Assembly (NCBI RefSeq): GCF_902729425.1
Contig: NZ_LR746530.1
Coordinates: 30,166-94,165 of the forward strand
DNA length: 64,000 nucleotides
Reading direction: 5' to 3'
Origin: Magnetospirillum sp. SS-4
Lineage (GTDB): Bacteria > Pseudomonadota > Alphaproteobacteria > Rhodospirillales > Magnetospirillaceae
Position numbers and translations under genes: made by a program. The notes under the pieces were generated by a model. The model searched no databases. It was not told the origin of the DNA and saw only the letters and a program-made list of their open reading frames with translations. Positions 16,282-28,226 of the stretch are shown here, piece after piece (the stretch's first letter is position 1; every line of letters begins with the position of its first letter).

Positions 16282-18075
16282 TCAGAAGGCCTCTTCCCAA
16301 TTGGCCGACAGCCGCATGGCGCAGTTGATCAGGCCGACCATGGAATAGGTCTGGGGAAAATTGCCCCACAACTCGCCGCTGCGGGGGTCGATGTCCTCGG
16401 ACAGCAGGCCCAGCGGATTGCGCCTGGCCAGGACGGTCTCGAACAGGTCGCGGGCCTCGCCATGGCGCCCCAGGGTGGCAAGGGCGTCGATATACCAGAA
16501 CACGCAGATGACGAAGGCGGTCTTGGGCCGGCCGAAATCGTCCTCGGCGGCGTAGCGGAACAGGACGTCGCCCATGCGCAGGCTTGCCGCCACCGCGTCG
16601 ACGGTGGCGGCGAAGCGGGGATCGCCGGTCTCCAGGAAGTCGACCTCGTGCAGCAGCAGCAAGGTGGCGTCCATCTCCCGCCCGCCGAAGGTGGAGACGA
16701 AGCTGCCCAGTTCAGCGTTCCACGCCTGCTCGCAAATGGCCGCATGCAGCCGGTCGGCCTCGCGGCGCCAATGCACGGCGCGATCGGCCATGCCGATATG
16801 TCGCGCGATCTTGGCCAGCCGGTCGCAGGCGGCCCAGCACATCACCGCCGAGAAAGTGTGGACCGAGGCGATGGTGCGCAATTCCCACGGCCCGGCGTCG
16901 GGCTTGTCGAAGACGGCGACGGCGCGGTTTCCCAGGTGTTCCAGCTGTTCGAACATGGCGGCATTGCCGGGATGGGTCAGGCGCCGGTCGAAGAAGGCGT
17001 GGGTCGAGGCCAGCACGACGCTGCCATAGACGTCATTCTGGACCTGAAGATGGGCCTGGTTGCCGACCCGGACCGGACCAAAGCCCCGGTATCCCGACAG
17101 GTGGGGAACCACCCTCTCGTCGATCGAGGCGTCGCGGGTGATGCCGTAGACCGGCCGCAACTCGCTTTCGGTGGTGTCCTCGACAATGTCGTTGATGAAG
17201 CGCAGATAGTCCTCCATGGTCCGGGTGACCCCCAGACGGTTCAGGGCATGGATGACGAAATAGGCGTCGCGCAGCCAGCAGAACCGGTAATCCCAGTTGC
17301 GCTCGGTCTCGGGCGCCTCGGGAATCGAGGTGGTCAGGGCGGCCACGATGGCGCCGGTCTCCTCGAAATTGCACAGCTTCAAGGTGATGGCGGCGCGGAT
17401 CACCGCATCTTGCCATTCGAATGGAATCGACAGCGCCCGCACCCAGCTGCGCCAGTGGTCCAGGGTCCGCTCGAACAGGTCGCGGGCGGTGGCCTCGATG
17501 CCGGATTGAAGGCTTTCGTCGCTGCCCAACAGCATCTCGATGGGGCGGTCGAGGACGAAGGGGCGTTCCTCGATGATGTAGGAAACCGGGGCGTTGGTGG
17601 TCAGGCGCAGGGTCTGACCCGGCGAGACGTAGCGGATGTGATTGCTGCCCCGGGTGACCTCGGGCGTCAGGCTGCCGTTCTCGAACCGTGGCCGTAGGCG
17701 GGCCAGCAGACGGGGACGCCCCTGGGTGGGGGTGATCCGCCGGACGATCATCGGCGGACGGAACATCCGCTCGTGCTGGGCGAAGCGCGGCGCGAAATCA
17801 GTGATTTCCACCACGCCGCCGTGGCGGTCGTAAAGGGTGGTCCGCAAAATCGCCGAATTGGGCAGGTACGCCTGGTCGGCGTGCAACTGGTCCGCCAGTT
17901 CCAGGGAGAACGCTCCATCCCGCCCGCCGTCACCGCCGACATGGTCGTTCAGCAGGGCGGAAAAGGCCGCGTCGCCGTCCAGCCGGGGAAAGCAGGCCCA
18001 GACGATGGTGGCCCTGGCGTCGATCAGGGCGGCGATGGTGCAATTGCCGATGGCGCCGAGTTCAAGTGTGTTCAT
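16282..18075 (-). CDS. GH15 family glycoside hydrolase (glucoamylase/trehalase-like)
   Basis: A 597-residue soluble protein without signal peptide. The N-terminal beta-rich domain starts IGNCTIAALIDARATIVWACFPRLDGDAAF, as in bacterial GH15 enzymes. The catalytic (alpha/alpha)6 domain has TGAIVAALTTSIPE, ERNWDYRFCWLRDAYF, GYRGFGPVRVGNQAHLQVQND and, near the end, SGELWGNFPQTYSMVGLIN, which carries a likely catalytic acid/base glutamate. The family hydrolyses alpha-glucosidic bonds in maltooligosaccharides or trehalose. Its start overlaps otsB by 14 bp, so trehalose turnover is the best guess. Glucoamylase activity on glycogen fragments is the alternative. Confidence 0.87.
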   Translation of the reverse strand: MNTLELGAIGNCTIAALIDARATIVWACFPRLDGDAAFSALLNDHVGGDGGRDGAFSLELADQLHADQAYLPNSAILRTTLYDRHGGVVEITDFAPRFAQHERMFRPPMIVRRITPTQGRPRLLARLRPRFENGSLTPEVTRGSNHIRYVSPGQTLRLTTNAPVSYIIEERPFVLDRPIEMLLGSDESLQSGIEATARDLFERTLDHWRSWVRALSIPFEWQDAVIRAAITLKLCNFEETGAIVAALTTSIPEAPETERNWDYRFCWLRDAYFVIHALNRLGVTRTMEDYLRFINDIVEDTTESELRPVYGITRDASIDERVVPHLSGYRGFGPVRVGNQAHLQVQNDVYGSVVLASTHAFFDRRLTHPGNAAMFEQLEHLGNRAVAVFDKPDAGPWELRTIASVHTFSAVMCWAACDRLAKIARHIGMADRAVHWRREADRLHAAICEQAWNAELGSFVSTFGGREMDATLLLLHEVDFLETGDPRFAATVDAVAASLRMGDVLFRYAAEDDFGRPKTAFVICVFWYIDALATLGRHGEARDLFETVLARRNPLGLLSEDIDPRSGELWGNFPQTYSMVGLINCAMRLSANWEEAF

Positions 18076-18823
18076 GATCGTTCATATCTCCGGTCAGACC
18101 ATCCAGATGCGCCAGCCAACACCGGACCGAGGCCGGATTAGACAAGCGGTACGTCGCGGCCGAGGGCCGGTCGCCCACATGGATCGACATCCCCCCCATG
18201 CGGTTGACGGCGGCGAAGCCGTCCTCGTCGGTGACGTCATCGCCGACGAAGACCGGGGTCCGGCCCAGATAGGGGGGATTTTCCATGAACCGTTCGATGG
18301 CCCGGCCCTTGCCGGCCCCGTCGGGAACCAGTTCGACCACGCCCTTGCCAAGAAGCAGGCGAAGCGGAACCGCCGCCCCGGCGATGACGCTTTCCGCCAG
18401 GGACAGCACCGCGCCGGCCTGATGGGGGACGCGGGCGTGATGCAGCGCCACGGCGCAGGTCTTGCGCTCGACCAGAACGCCGGGCAGCCGGCCGGCGGCG
18501 GCCCTGATGGCGGCCGTCAGGTCATCGGGCCAGGCCGTCGCCAGCATGGCCTGGACCCCGCCGGCCCGCAACTCGACGCCATGGGTTCCGGCGACGTCGT
18601 GGCGGTCGGGAAACAGCCGGTCGATCTCTGTCAGGCTGCGGCCGCTGATCAGGGCCAGGGCCCCCGACAGCTTGGCCGTCAGGGAATCGAGCCGGTGCGG
18701 CAAGGTGGCGGGAACGATGACCTCGTCCGGGGTGGGGGCAAGATCGAGCAGGGTTCCGTCGATGTCGAGGAACAAGGCCCAGCCGTCCCAGTCGGCCAGC
18801 GGCGGCGGCGCGGCGTCACTCAT
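18062..18823 (-). CDS. otsB: trehalose-6-phosphate phosphatase OtsB
   Basis: A 253-residue HAD-superfamily phosphatase. Motif I is LFLDIDGTLLDLAP (nucleophile Asp and acid Asp), motif II lies in LALISGRSLTEID, then GTHGVELRAGG, and motif IV is VFVGDDVTDEDGFAAVN, all typical of OtsB. It removes phosphate from trehalose 6-phosphate in the cytoplasm. Its ATG lies one base past the otsA stop and its end overlaps the GH15 start, so the three genes form one operon in the order otsA-otsB-GH15. Confidence 0.93.
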   Translation of the reverse strand: MSDAAPPPLADWDGWALFLDIDGTLLDLAPTPDEVIVPATLPHRLDSLTAKLSGALALISGRSLTEIDRLFPDRHDVAGTHGVELRAGGVQAMLATAWPDDLTAAIRAAAGRLPGVLVERKTCAVALHHARVPHQAGAVLSLAESVIAGAAVPLRLLLGKGVVELVPDGAGKGRAIERFMENPPYLGRTPVFVGDDVTDEDGFAAVNRMGGMSIHVGDRPSAATYRLSNPASVRCWLAHLDGLTGDMNDHEHT

Positions 18824-18824
18824 G

Positions 18825-21092
18825 TCAGGCACTCCGGTTCCGGGATTCCGGCCCGTGCGACACCGCCGCGATGCGATGCTCGATATTGCGGCGCTTGCGC
18901 ATGCGGGCGGCGTCCAGCAGCATCCGGCCGGCCCAGAAGTGGATGTTGTTCTCGCCGACCATCTCGCGCAGCAGCCGCATGCGTTCGTGGCGCTGCTCGG
19001 CCGGCATCGACAGGCCGGCATGCAGGGCCTCTCCCATGGCGTGGACGTCGTAGGGATTGACGATCAGCGCCTCCAGCAATTCGCGGGACGCTCCGGCGAA
19101 GGTCGACAGGATCAGAACCCCATCCTCGTCGTCGCGGGCCGAGACGAATTCCTTGGCCACCAGATTCATGCCGTCGTGAAGGCTGGAGACCAGGCACAGA
19201 TCGGCGGCGCGGAACAAAGTGAACACCTCCTCGGGCTCGTGATGCCGGGGCACCAGGATGATCGGCTGCCAGCCCTTGCGCCGGAAGCGGGCGTTGACGG
19301 CCTCGGCGGTCTTTTCCGCCTCGACCTGGGTGTCGCGATAGGCGGACAGGCGCGAGCGGGTGGGCGCGGCCACCTGAAGCAGGCTGAAGCGGCCAATCCA
19401 TTCGGGATGGTTGTCCAGCAGGCATTCCACCGCGTGGAAACGGTCGGCGATGCCCTTGGTGTAGTCGAATCGCTCGACGCCGACACCAAGCAGGACGTCG
19501 GCGGCGATTCCGAACCGCTTGCGCACGTCCTTGCGGCACTCCTCCACCGGCGGCTGCCCGGCCAGGGCGGCGGGAGGCCATTCGATGGAAATGGGATAGG
19601 GCCGGACCAGGGTGGTGCTGTCGCCGGTCCGGACGGTGCTCAGTTCCCGGTCGATATGGCTTTCCAGGAAGCGGTCGACCGAATCCAGGAAGTTGATGCA
19701 ATGGAACTGGGTATGGAAGCCCAGGATGGAAGAGCCCAGCAGACCGGACAGAATCTCCTCCTTCCATGGGCAGATGCTGAACACCTCGGGATTGGGCCAG
19801 GGAATATGCCAGAAGGTAATGATGGTGGCCTCGGGCAGGCGCTCGCGGATCATCCGGGGCAGCAGGGCGAAATGATAGTCCTGGACCAGCACCACCGGGT
19901 TGGGGGTGCGGGCCTCGGCCACCACGGTGTCGGCGAATTTCCGGTTGACCGCCACGTACTGCTCCCAGTCCGAGGCGCGAAAGGTCGGGCGCACGAAGGC
20001 GATGTGGCACAGCGGCCACATCCCCTCGTTGGCGAAACCGTAGTAATAGCCGTCCTGCTCCTCGTCCGACAGCCAGACCCGCCGCAGCATGTAGGCCGGA
20101 GATTCCGGCGGCACCGGCAGCCGGTCGGCGGAATCCACGGTCAGATGGTCGGCCGAGCCGCTGCCGTGGGCGATCCAGGTGCCGCCGCAGGCCCGCATGA
20201 TCGGTTCCAGCGCCGTCACCAACCCACTGGCCGGCCGCTGCATGGTGATTTCGCCGTTCTCCATGTTGTGGATGTAGGGTTCGCGGTTGGAAACCACCAG
20301 AACCTCGGCCCCGGGCAGTTCGGTATGCAGCACGCGGCGCAGCGATTCCGGGCTCCAGTCGACCCGGATGGTATCGGCCAGACGGCCGGGGGCGTCCATC
20401 TGGCGCAGCATGGTCCTCATCTCGCGCACCAGCGGCGCGATGTCCGGCCCCAGCGTCCGGTCCTCGTTGCCGTCGCCCCGGGAGGCCAGCCCCTTGCGCA
20501 TGGCCCGAATCCAGCCGCGCAGGGTCAGGCGGGCGACGATGACGGTCACGCCCGCCGCACCCACCCCGAGAAGTCCGAGAAACCCGGCCAGATAAAGCTC
20601 GGCGCTGGAACTGCGCCGCTCGATGAAACTGAGGTCGTGGAGAATCACCAGGGTTCCGGACGGAACCCCTTCGACGGCCAGGGCGAAACTGGCGGCCAGA
20701 ACCGGCCCCTCGTCGAGATGCTGGACCGTCGAGACCTGCCCCGACAGCGGCGCCGGCGGACAGTTCAACCCCTTGGGCCAGGCCGACGAATGGTGCTTCA
20801 ACTGGCCGTCGACTGAACACAACCCCAGGGCCAGCAGCCGCTCGTCCTGGGTGATGCGCTGGAACAGGGCCGTGATCTCGCGGCCGGCCTTGCGGTCGGA
20901 GGGAGCGGCGGCGGCGGCGGCGGCCAGCCGGGTGACGGTATCCTGAATCGAGTGGAACACCAGTTGGGACCGCATATCCACGTCGGCGCGGAACCAGCGT
21001 TCGATCAGTCCGCCCACCAGCGGCGTCGCCCCCCAGGCGATGCCGCCCAGGACCAGCAGCAGCGGCACGATGAACCGGAATGCCATCAGCAT
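18825..21092 (-). CDS. otsA: trehalose-6-phosphate synthase with N-terminal membrane sensor-like module
   Basis: A 755-residue protein, against about 470 for ordinary OtsA. Residues 5-24 ([20 protein letters not shown]) form a first helix, 25-165 an extracytoplasmic segment with a helical start, and about 167-190 ([21 protein letters not shown]) a second helix. A HAMP-like linker follows ([10 protein letters not shown]). The GT20 catalytic domain fills about 255-735: [55 protein letters not shown] and [12 protein letters not shown]. It joins UDP-glucose and glucose 6-phosphate. The partner otsB supports trehalose; a glucosylglycerol-phosphate synthase is a weaker alternative. GAAAGG precedes the ATG by about 8 bases. 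Confidence 0.9.
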   Translation of the reverse strand: MLMAFRFIVPLLLVLGGIAWGATPLVGGLIERWFRADVDMRSQLVFHSIQDTVTRLAAAAAAAPSDRKAGREITALFQRITQDERLLALGLCSVDGQLKHHSSAWPKGLNCPPAPLSGQVSTVQHLDEGPVLAASFALAVEGVPSGTLVILHDLSFIERRSSSAELYLAGFLGLLGVGAAGVTVIVARLTLRGWIRAMRKGLASRGDGNEDRTLGPDIAPLVREMRTMLRQMDAPGRLADTIRVDWSPESLRRVLHTELPGAEVLVVSNREPYIHNMENGEITMQRPASGLVTALEPIMRACGGTWIAHGSGSADHLTVDSADRLPVPPESPAYMLRRVWLSDEEQDGYYYGFANEGMWPLCHIAFVRPTFRASDWEQYVAVNRKFADTVVAEARTPNPVVLVQDYHFALLPRMIRERLPEATIITFWHIPWPNPEVFSICPWKEEILSGLLGSSILGFHTQFHCINFLDSVDRFLESHIDRELSTVRTGDSTTLVRPYPISIEWPPAALAGQPPVEECRKDVRKRFGIAADVLLGVGVERFDYTKGIADRFHAVECLLDNHPEWIGRFSLLQVAAPTRSRLSAYRDTQVEAEKTAEAVNARFRRKGWQPIILVPRHHEPEEVFTLFRAADLCLVSSLHDGMNLVAKEFVSARDDEDGVLILSTFAGASRELLEALIVNPYDVHAMGEALHAGLSMPAEQRHERMRLLREMVGENNIHFWAGRMLLDAARMRKRRNIEHRIAAVSHGPESRNRSA

Positions 21093-21180
21093 CGATCTAA
21101 CCTTTCTGATAGGGCCGGCGTCTCTCGTCCATGATGAGACCAGATTGTGTCACCGGCATGGCAGGCATGGCGTTTCCGGA

Positions 21181-21987
21181 TTACCAAATCCGCCACCATG
21201 GATTCTTGCGTTCGTCCGTGAATTCCCGTTCAGTGGCGTTCAGCCTGAAATAGGGCCGCATCAGGTCCTCCATGGTGAACAGGCCGTTCGGTTCCCTCGG
21301 CATATTGTCGATGGCAAACAAGATGCCGGTGCCGAAGGCCTCCCTGGCGATGGATTCATGCTTCAGCCTGACCGTCTGATGAGGAAATCCGAACAGGATC
21401 TCGTGCACGCCGATGATACCGCCGGCCCGGATGGTCTTGATGGAATCGTCCGGCAAATTCAGATTCCCGGCGATGACCCTCGCCGTTCCAGAAACCTCCT
21501 GCTTGGCCTTGAAGTGCTCCTCGACGATCTCGATGTCAGCATGCGGAGCGATGTTCTTCAAGACCTTCGCGGCGACGATCAGAAAATTGACGCCGAGGGT
21601 GATGTTGGGCGAGTGCAGCACCCGCGTGCGTTCCGACAGCCGCCGGAGCTGGCGCAGCTTGTCCTCGGAATAGGCCGACACGGCGCTGACGACGGCGACG
21701 CCGCGCCGCCCCGCCTCTTCTTCGTAATAGTCGATGCCGTTCTCGGACGAGAAATCGACGATAAAATCGACCGGATAGCGATCCAGCAATTCCTGGGCGC
21801 TTATGTCCCCGATCGAATGTATCCGTCCGGGCTCGTCGGATTCCACCCCCAGGAACTCGGGAACCGACCGGTGTTCCAGCGCATGGGACCTCCGCATCAC
21901 CCATTGAAGGCCGGTTCTCCTGGACTCCAGGAGAACGGACGACACCGCCCGTCCCGTCTTGCCGAATCCCATCAACCCGACCCGCAT
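21181..21987 (-). CDS. DapB-like reductase with altered active-site motif
   Basis: A 268-residue protein with the plan of 4-hydroxy-tetrahydrodipicolinate reductase. The cofactor loop is MGFGKTGRAV at residues 6-15. The conserved block corresponding to SPNMSxGVN reads HSPNITLGVNFL. The catalytic stretch, ExHHxxKxDAPSGTA in DapB, reads EEHFKAKQEVSGTA. The first His and the Lys are kept, but the second His is Phe and the DAP segment is one residue shorter. GIIGVHEILFGFP replaces the usual RGGxxxGxHxVxF. It stands alone, outside lysine genes, so I infer a paralogue on another cyclic imine or dicarboxylate. It is divergent from the P-type ATPase. Confidence 0.75.
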   Translation of the reverse strand: MRVGLMGFGKTGRAVSSVLLESRRTGLQWVMRRSHALEHRSVPEFLGVESDEPGRIHSIGDISAQELLDRYPVDFIVDFSSENGIDYYEEEAGRRGVAVVSAVSAYSEDKLRQLRRLSERTRVLHSPNITLGVNFLIVAAKVLKNIAPHADIEIVEEHFKAKQEVSGTARVIAGNLNLPDDSIKTIRAGGIIGVHEILFGFPHQTVRLKHESIAREAFGTGILFAIDNMPREPNGLFTMEDLMRPYFRLNATEREFTDERKNPWWRIW

Positions 21988-22029
21988 CCACGCCCCTCCC
22001 GTCGCGACCGCCGCAACATGCTTAATATC

Positions 22030-22042
22030 GATAAGGCTTATC
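22030..22042. promoter_or_regulatory. perfect 13-bp palindrome between divergent genes
   Basis: GATAAG-G-CTTATC is a perfect palindrome in the 153-bp region between the divergent dapB-like and P-type ATPase genes. An overlapping second symmetry (CTTA-N7-TAAG) begins at 22021. Such a site is a plausible operator acting on either gene; the binding protein is unknown. Confidence 0.35.
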
Positions 22043-22140
22043 TGTCATTCCGATTATGGCATCATTGTGGCGCGCTGGCACGACGTTCCGATCCAGGGCA
22101 CACTCGGAGTCCGGCCACCACCGCAGGGGAGAGACGTGAA

Positions 22141-24840
<2,700 letters not shown>

Positions 24841-24862
24841 CCAGGCGAGAGCCGGCCCCGGG

Positions 24863-26041
24863 CTACGGCCCCCGGTAATTCAAGGATATCACCAGGGGAT
24901 GGGCGTTCCAGAGGGCGGTGCGGCCCCGTCCCCTCAGCCTTTCGGCATTGGGCAGGACATGGCGGTTCGACAGCACCACCGGGGTATCGTCGGGCCAGGA
25001 CGCGGCGAAGTCGTCCACCGACAGGACCGGAAGCCCCATGAACCGTCCGGTCCGCTCGATATCGATGAAGCCGGCAAGTTCCGGACCGCCGCGCCGCCGC
25101 AGCCGCTGGACCAGCAATTCCGCCCCTCGGGCCGTGCCGAAAATAAAGAACGGGCGCTCCGGCAAGTCCGTGAAGGCACGCAGCACCGGAATCGCCGGCC
25201 CGGCATCGACCACGGCCAGTCCGAGACCGGCGGCCTCCGACCGGCGCACCAGCAGGAATTCGGTATTGACGTTACCGTCGGCAACCGCCGCCGGCGCCAG
25301 ACCATGGGCGCCGGCATGATCCAGAACCTCGGCGGTGGACGAGAATTCCATGGGCCAGCCGCCCAGCCAGTCCCGGATATCGGCCATCATGGCCATGCCC
25401 CGCGAGTGGCGGTAGTCGCGAGACAATTTCGGCAGGGCGGCGATGTTGCGGATGTCGCGGCGCAGGACGGTCGCCCACAACTGCCACAGTTCCAGCCTCA
25501 GCTTCCCAAGCCGGCCGGCGGCATTGTAGCGGCGTTTGATGTCCAGCCATTCCTCCGGCGACGGATCGATGTGGATCTCGCTGGCATAGAGGGCGACGTA
25601 GAACCGCCCTCCCCCGGCCATGCGGCGCGCGGCATTGTCGAACGCCCGCCACTGATCGCCGGTGTGGTGCAGCACCCCCCAGGAATAGACGACGTCGAAC
25701 ACGCCCAGGGCGTCGCAGAAGGCCTCGTCCAGGATCGAACCCTGCATGACCCGCCAGTTGGCGGGCGATCCCGCCGCCGCATGCAGCAAGCGGGTGGCGG
25801 CGACGGATTGGGGGTCGTAATCGAAGCTGACCACCTCGGCGGCCCCCGATTGCCACGCCCCCAGCGAATGGATGCCGCTGCCGCTGCCGATGTCGAGGAA
25901 GGTCCGGCCGGCAAGGCTGTCGAGCCGGAGAAAGGCCATCAGCTGCCGCCGGGCGATCTCGGCCCGCTCGGGAGTGAAGCTGCCCTTCAGATAGCGCTGC
26001 CAGTTGGCGCCAAAGGCGAAGCGGTCAACGGGATCGGACAT
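24863..26041 (-). CDS. class I SAM-dependent methyltransferase with C-terminal Rossmann-like domain
   Basis: I start this 392-residue protein at MSDPVDRFAFG. The methyltransferase domain (about 40-200) has motif I FLDIGSGSGIHSLGAWQSGA, the acidic end of strand 2 in VVSFDYDPQSV and post-motif YSWGVLHHTGDQ. After a helical middle part, residues 300-392 form a second domain, FFIFGTARGAELLVQRLRRR then LAGFIDIERTGRFMGLPVLS. It resembles the small nucleotide/sugar-binding domain at the N-terminus of PglD-like acetyltransferases. The combination suggests methylation of a sugar or lipid headgroup; the target is not readable. It converges on the ATPase gene with 22 bp between stops. A 46-codon upstream extension (ATG at 26179) is possible but unlike the family. 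Confidence 0.8.
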   Translation of the reverse strand: MSDPVDRFAFGANWQRYLKGSFTPERAEIARRQLMAFLRLDSLAGRTFLDIGSGSGIHSLGAWQSGAAEVVSFDYDPQSVAATRLLHAAAGSPANWRVMQGSILDEAFCDALGVFDVVYSWGVLHHTGDQWRAFDNAARRMAGGGRFYVALYASEIHIDPSPEEWLDIKRRYNAAGRLGKLRLELWQLWATVLRRDIRNIAALPKLSRDYRHSRGMAMMADIRDWLGGWPMEFSSTAEVLDHAGAHGLAPAAVADGNVNTEFLLVRRSEAAGLGLAVVDAGPAIPVLRAFTDLPERPFFIFGTARGAELLVQRLRRRGGPELAGFIDIERTGRFMGLPVLSVDDFAASWPDDTPVVLSNRHVLPNAERLRGRGRTALWNAHPLVISLNYRGP

Positions 26042-26141
26042 GCTGTCCCGGGTGCGGATGGACGTTATGCTCCATATGGCATCCCAACCGTTAACGCTTC
26101 CATAAGCGGGGCATGCATCGACGACCGCTCCGGACACCTTA

Positions 26142-26171
26142 TTGACAATCACTGTCAAACAGGTCCATAAT
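26142..26171 (+). promoter_or_regulatory. sigma-70-like promoter with dyad over the -35 box
   Basis: TTGACA at 26142-26147 and CATAAT at 26166-26171 are separated by 18 bp, a good match to the housekeeping consensus in an otherwise GC-rich genome. The -35 hexamer is half of a perfect inverted repeat, TTGACA-N5-TGTCAA (26142-26158), so a repressor could cover it. It points into a region without a plus-strand protein gene. Confidence 0.55.
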
Positions 26172-26177
26172 GAGTTC

Positions 26178-26455
26178 ATAACAAATCAGGAGGATCACAG
26201 GACTTGGACGGCAGTCACCAGAGTATCCACTGACCGCCGGCCCCAGGTGGAGCCGGCCGTAGGGGATGGGAGGGTGTTCTAATAGATATGACGCCACCGG
26301 GTCAAGTATGAGGTGCCGCTGATTTGGCATCGTTTGACTACAAATTACATATATCCGACTTATCGGCCTTTGCGCCGAATATATAGGGCCTGTGGGCCCT
26401 GAATCCAAAAGCCCCGCGCCGAGCATCAAGCCTCCCGCGGGGCTTCGGCTTTTCT
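26178..26455 (+). ncRNA. candidate small RNA (unidentified)
   Basis: The 513-bp stretch 26042-26554 contains no convincing protein gene, but it holds a plus-strand promoter followed about 230 bp later by a terminator-like hairpin. Between them are several stems: GCCGGC-N10-GCCGGC near 26228-26253, AGGGCC-TGTG-GGCCCT at 26385-26400, and the terminator stem. A CAGGAGG at 26187-26193 could be a ribosome-binding site but no ATG or GTG follows at a suitable distance. I do not recognise 6S RNA, SRP RNA or a known riboswitch. Start and end are estimated from the promoter and terminator. Confidence 0.4.
26407..26453. terminator. rho-independent-like terminator, probably bidirectional
   Basis: Arms AAGCCCCGCG (26409-26418) and CGCGGGGCTT (26436-26445) form a perfect 10-bp stem with a 17-base loop. 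An outer pairing, AAAAGCC with GGCTTTT, gives T-rich tails on both strands. It would end the candidate plus-strand RNA and could back up the ilvC terminator on the minus strand. Confidence 0.6.
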
Positions 26456-26490
26456 TGGAACGTCTTTCGCCCCGACGGCCGCCAGTCCGG

Positions 26491-26528
26491 AAAATGGAAA
26501 GGCCCCGGCGGTTTCCCGCCGGGGCCTT
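26491..26528 (-). terminator. rho-independent terminator of ilvC
   Basis: Arms AAGGCCCCGGCGG (26499-26511) and CCGCCGGGGCCTT (26516-26528) pair perfectly over 13 bp around a four-base loop. On the minus strand the stem is followed by TTTCCATTTT. It lies 27 bp after the ilvC stop and ends the ilvB-ilvN-ilvC transcript. Confidence 0.85.
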
Positions 26529-26554
26529 GGTTGGCAGACCGGACGTCCGAAGGC

Positions 26555-27586
<1,032 letters not shown>

Positions 27587-27590
27587 TTAG

Positions 27591-27686
27591 CCGTCCTTCG
27601 GGGCGGCGCTCCGCGCCTCCTCAGGATGAGGCGCCCAATATTCCAAGACCCTCATCCCGAGGAGCGAAGCGTCTCGAGGGATGAGG
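27591..27686. repeat. pair of REP-like palindromic elements between ilvN and ilvC
   Basis: Two related elements lie in the 120-bp ilvN-ilvC spacer in opposite orientation. Copy 1 occupies 27591-27631 read on the minus strand, copy 2 about 27649-27686 on the plus strand. Both have the shape CCTCATCC-(C/T)GAGGAG...GGATGAGG, a small palindrome ending in GATGAGG, familiar from intergenic regions of many alphaproteobacteria. Together they can fold into a large stem within the operon mRNA and may affect its processing or ilvC expression. Confidence 0.6.
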
Positions 27687-27694
27687 CGTTCTCC

Positions 27695-28210
27695 TTAAAT
27701 CGGATTCGGTCCGCGTGCAATGGCGACGACGCCGGTCCGCGAAACATCGGCCAGCCCCAGCGGCTCCATCAGGTTGATGAAGGCGTCGACCTTCTCGGTC
27801 GAGCCCACCACCTCGAACACGAAGGATTCGTTGGTGGAATCGATGGCGCGCGCCCGGAAGATATCGGCGATGCGCAGCGATTCCACCCGCTTCTCGCCGC
27901 CGGCCACCACCTTGATCAGCGCCAGTTCGCGGGCGACATGCGGCCCCTCGATGGTGAGATCGTGGACCTTGTGCACCGGCACCAGCCGGCGCAGCTGGTT
28001 CTTGATCTGCTCGATGATCATGGCGGTGCCCGAGGTCACGATGGTGATGCGCGACAGCTTGTCGTGCGAGTCCACCTCGGCCACCGTCAGGCTTTCGATG
28101 TTGTAGCCACGCCCCGAGAACAGGCCGATGACGCGGGCCAGCACGCCCGATTCGTTGTCGACCAGGACGGCGATGGTGTGGCGCTGGATTTCCTCGACTG
28201 CTTTGGTCAC
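27695..28210 (-). CDS. ilvN: acetolactate synthase small (regulatory) subunit
   Basis: A 171-residue protein. An N-terminal ACT domain reads HTIAVLVDNESGVLARVIGLFSGRGYNIESLTV, with the glycine-rich valine-binding loop of IlvN/IlvH. A second domain with HKVHDLTIEGPHVARELALIKV follows. The start is a GTG at 28210, preceded by a GGGGG-rich Shine-Dalgarno sequence. It binds the catalytic subunit encoded 16 bp upstream and confers valine feedback inhibition. Confidence 0.95.
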   Translation of the reverse strand: MTKAVEEIQRHTIAVLVDNESGVLARVIGLFSGRGYNIESLTVAEVDSHDKLSRITIVTSGTAMIIEQIKNQLRRLVPVHKVHDLTIEGPHVARELALIKVVAGGEKRVESLRIADIFRARAIDSTNESFVFEVVGSTEKVDAFINLMEPLGLADVSRTGVVAIARGPNPI

Positions 28211-28226
28211 GTTCGTTACCCCCTTC

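Noticed and set aside
21040-22140. N-terminal extension of the P-type ATPase frame by 367 codons
   Set aside because: It lies antisense to the dapB-like gene; GGGGAG before ATG 22141 and the normal family length support the shorter protein.
26187-26220. Leader peptide after the AGGAGG at 26187-26193
   Set aside because: No ATG or GTG follows at a suitable distance; only a TTG opening a frame of ten codons or fewer, too weak to call.
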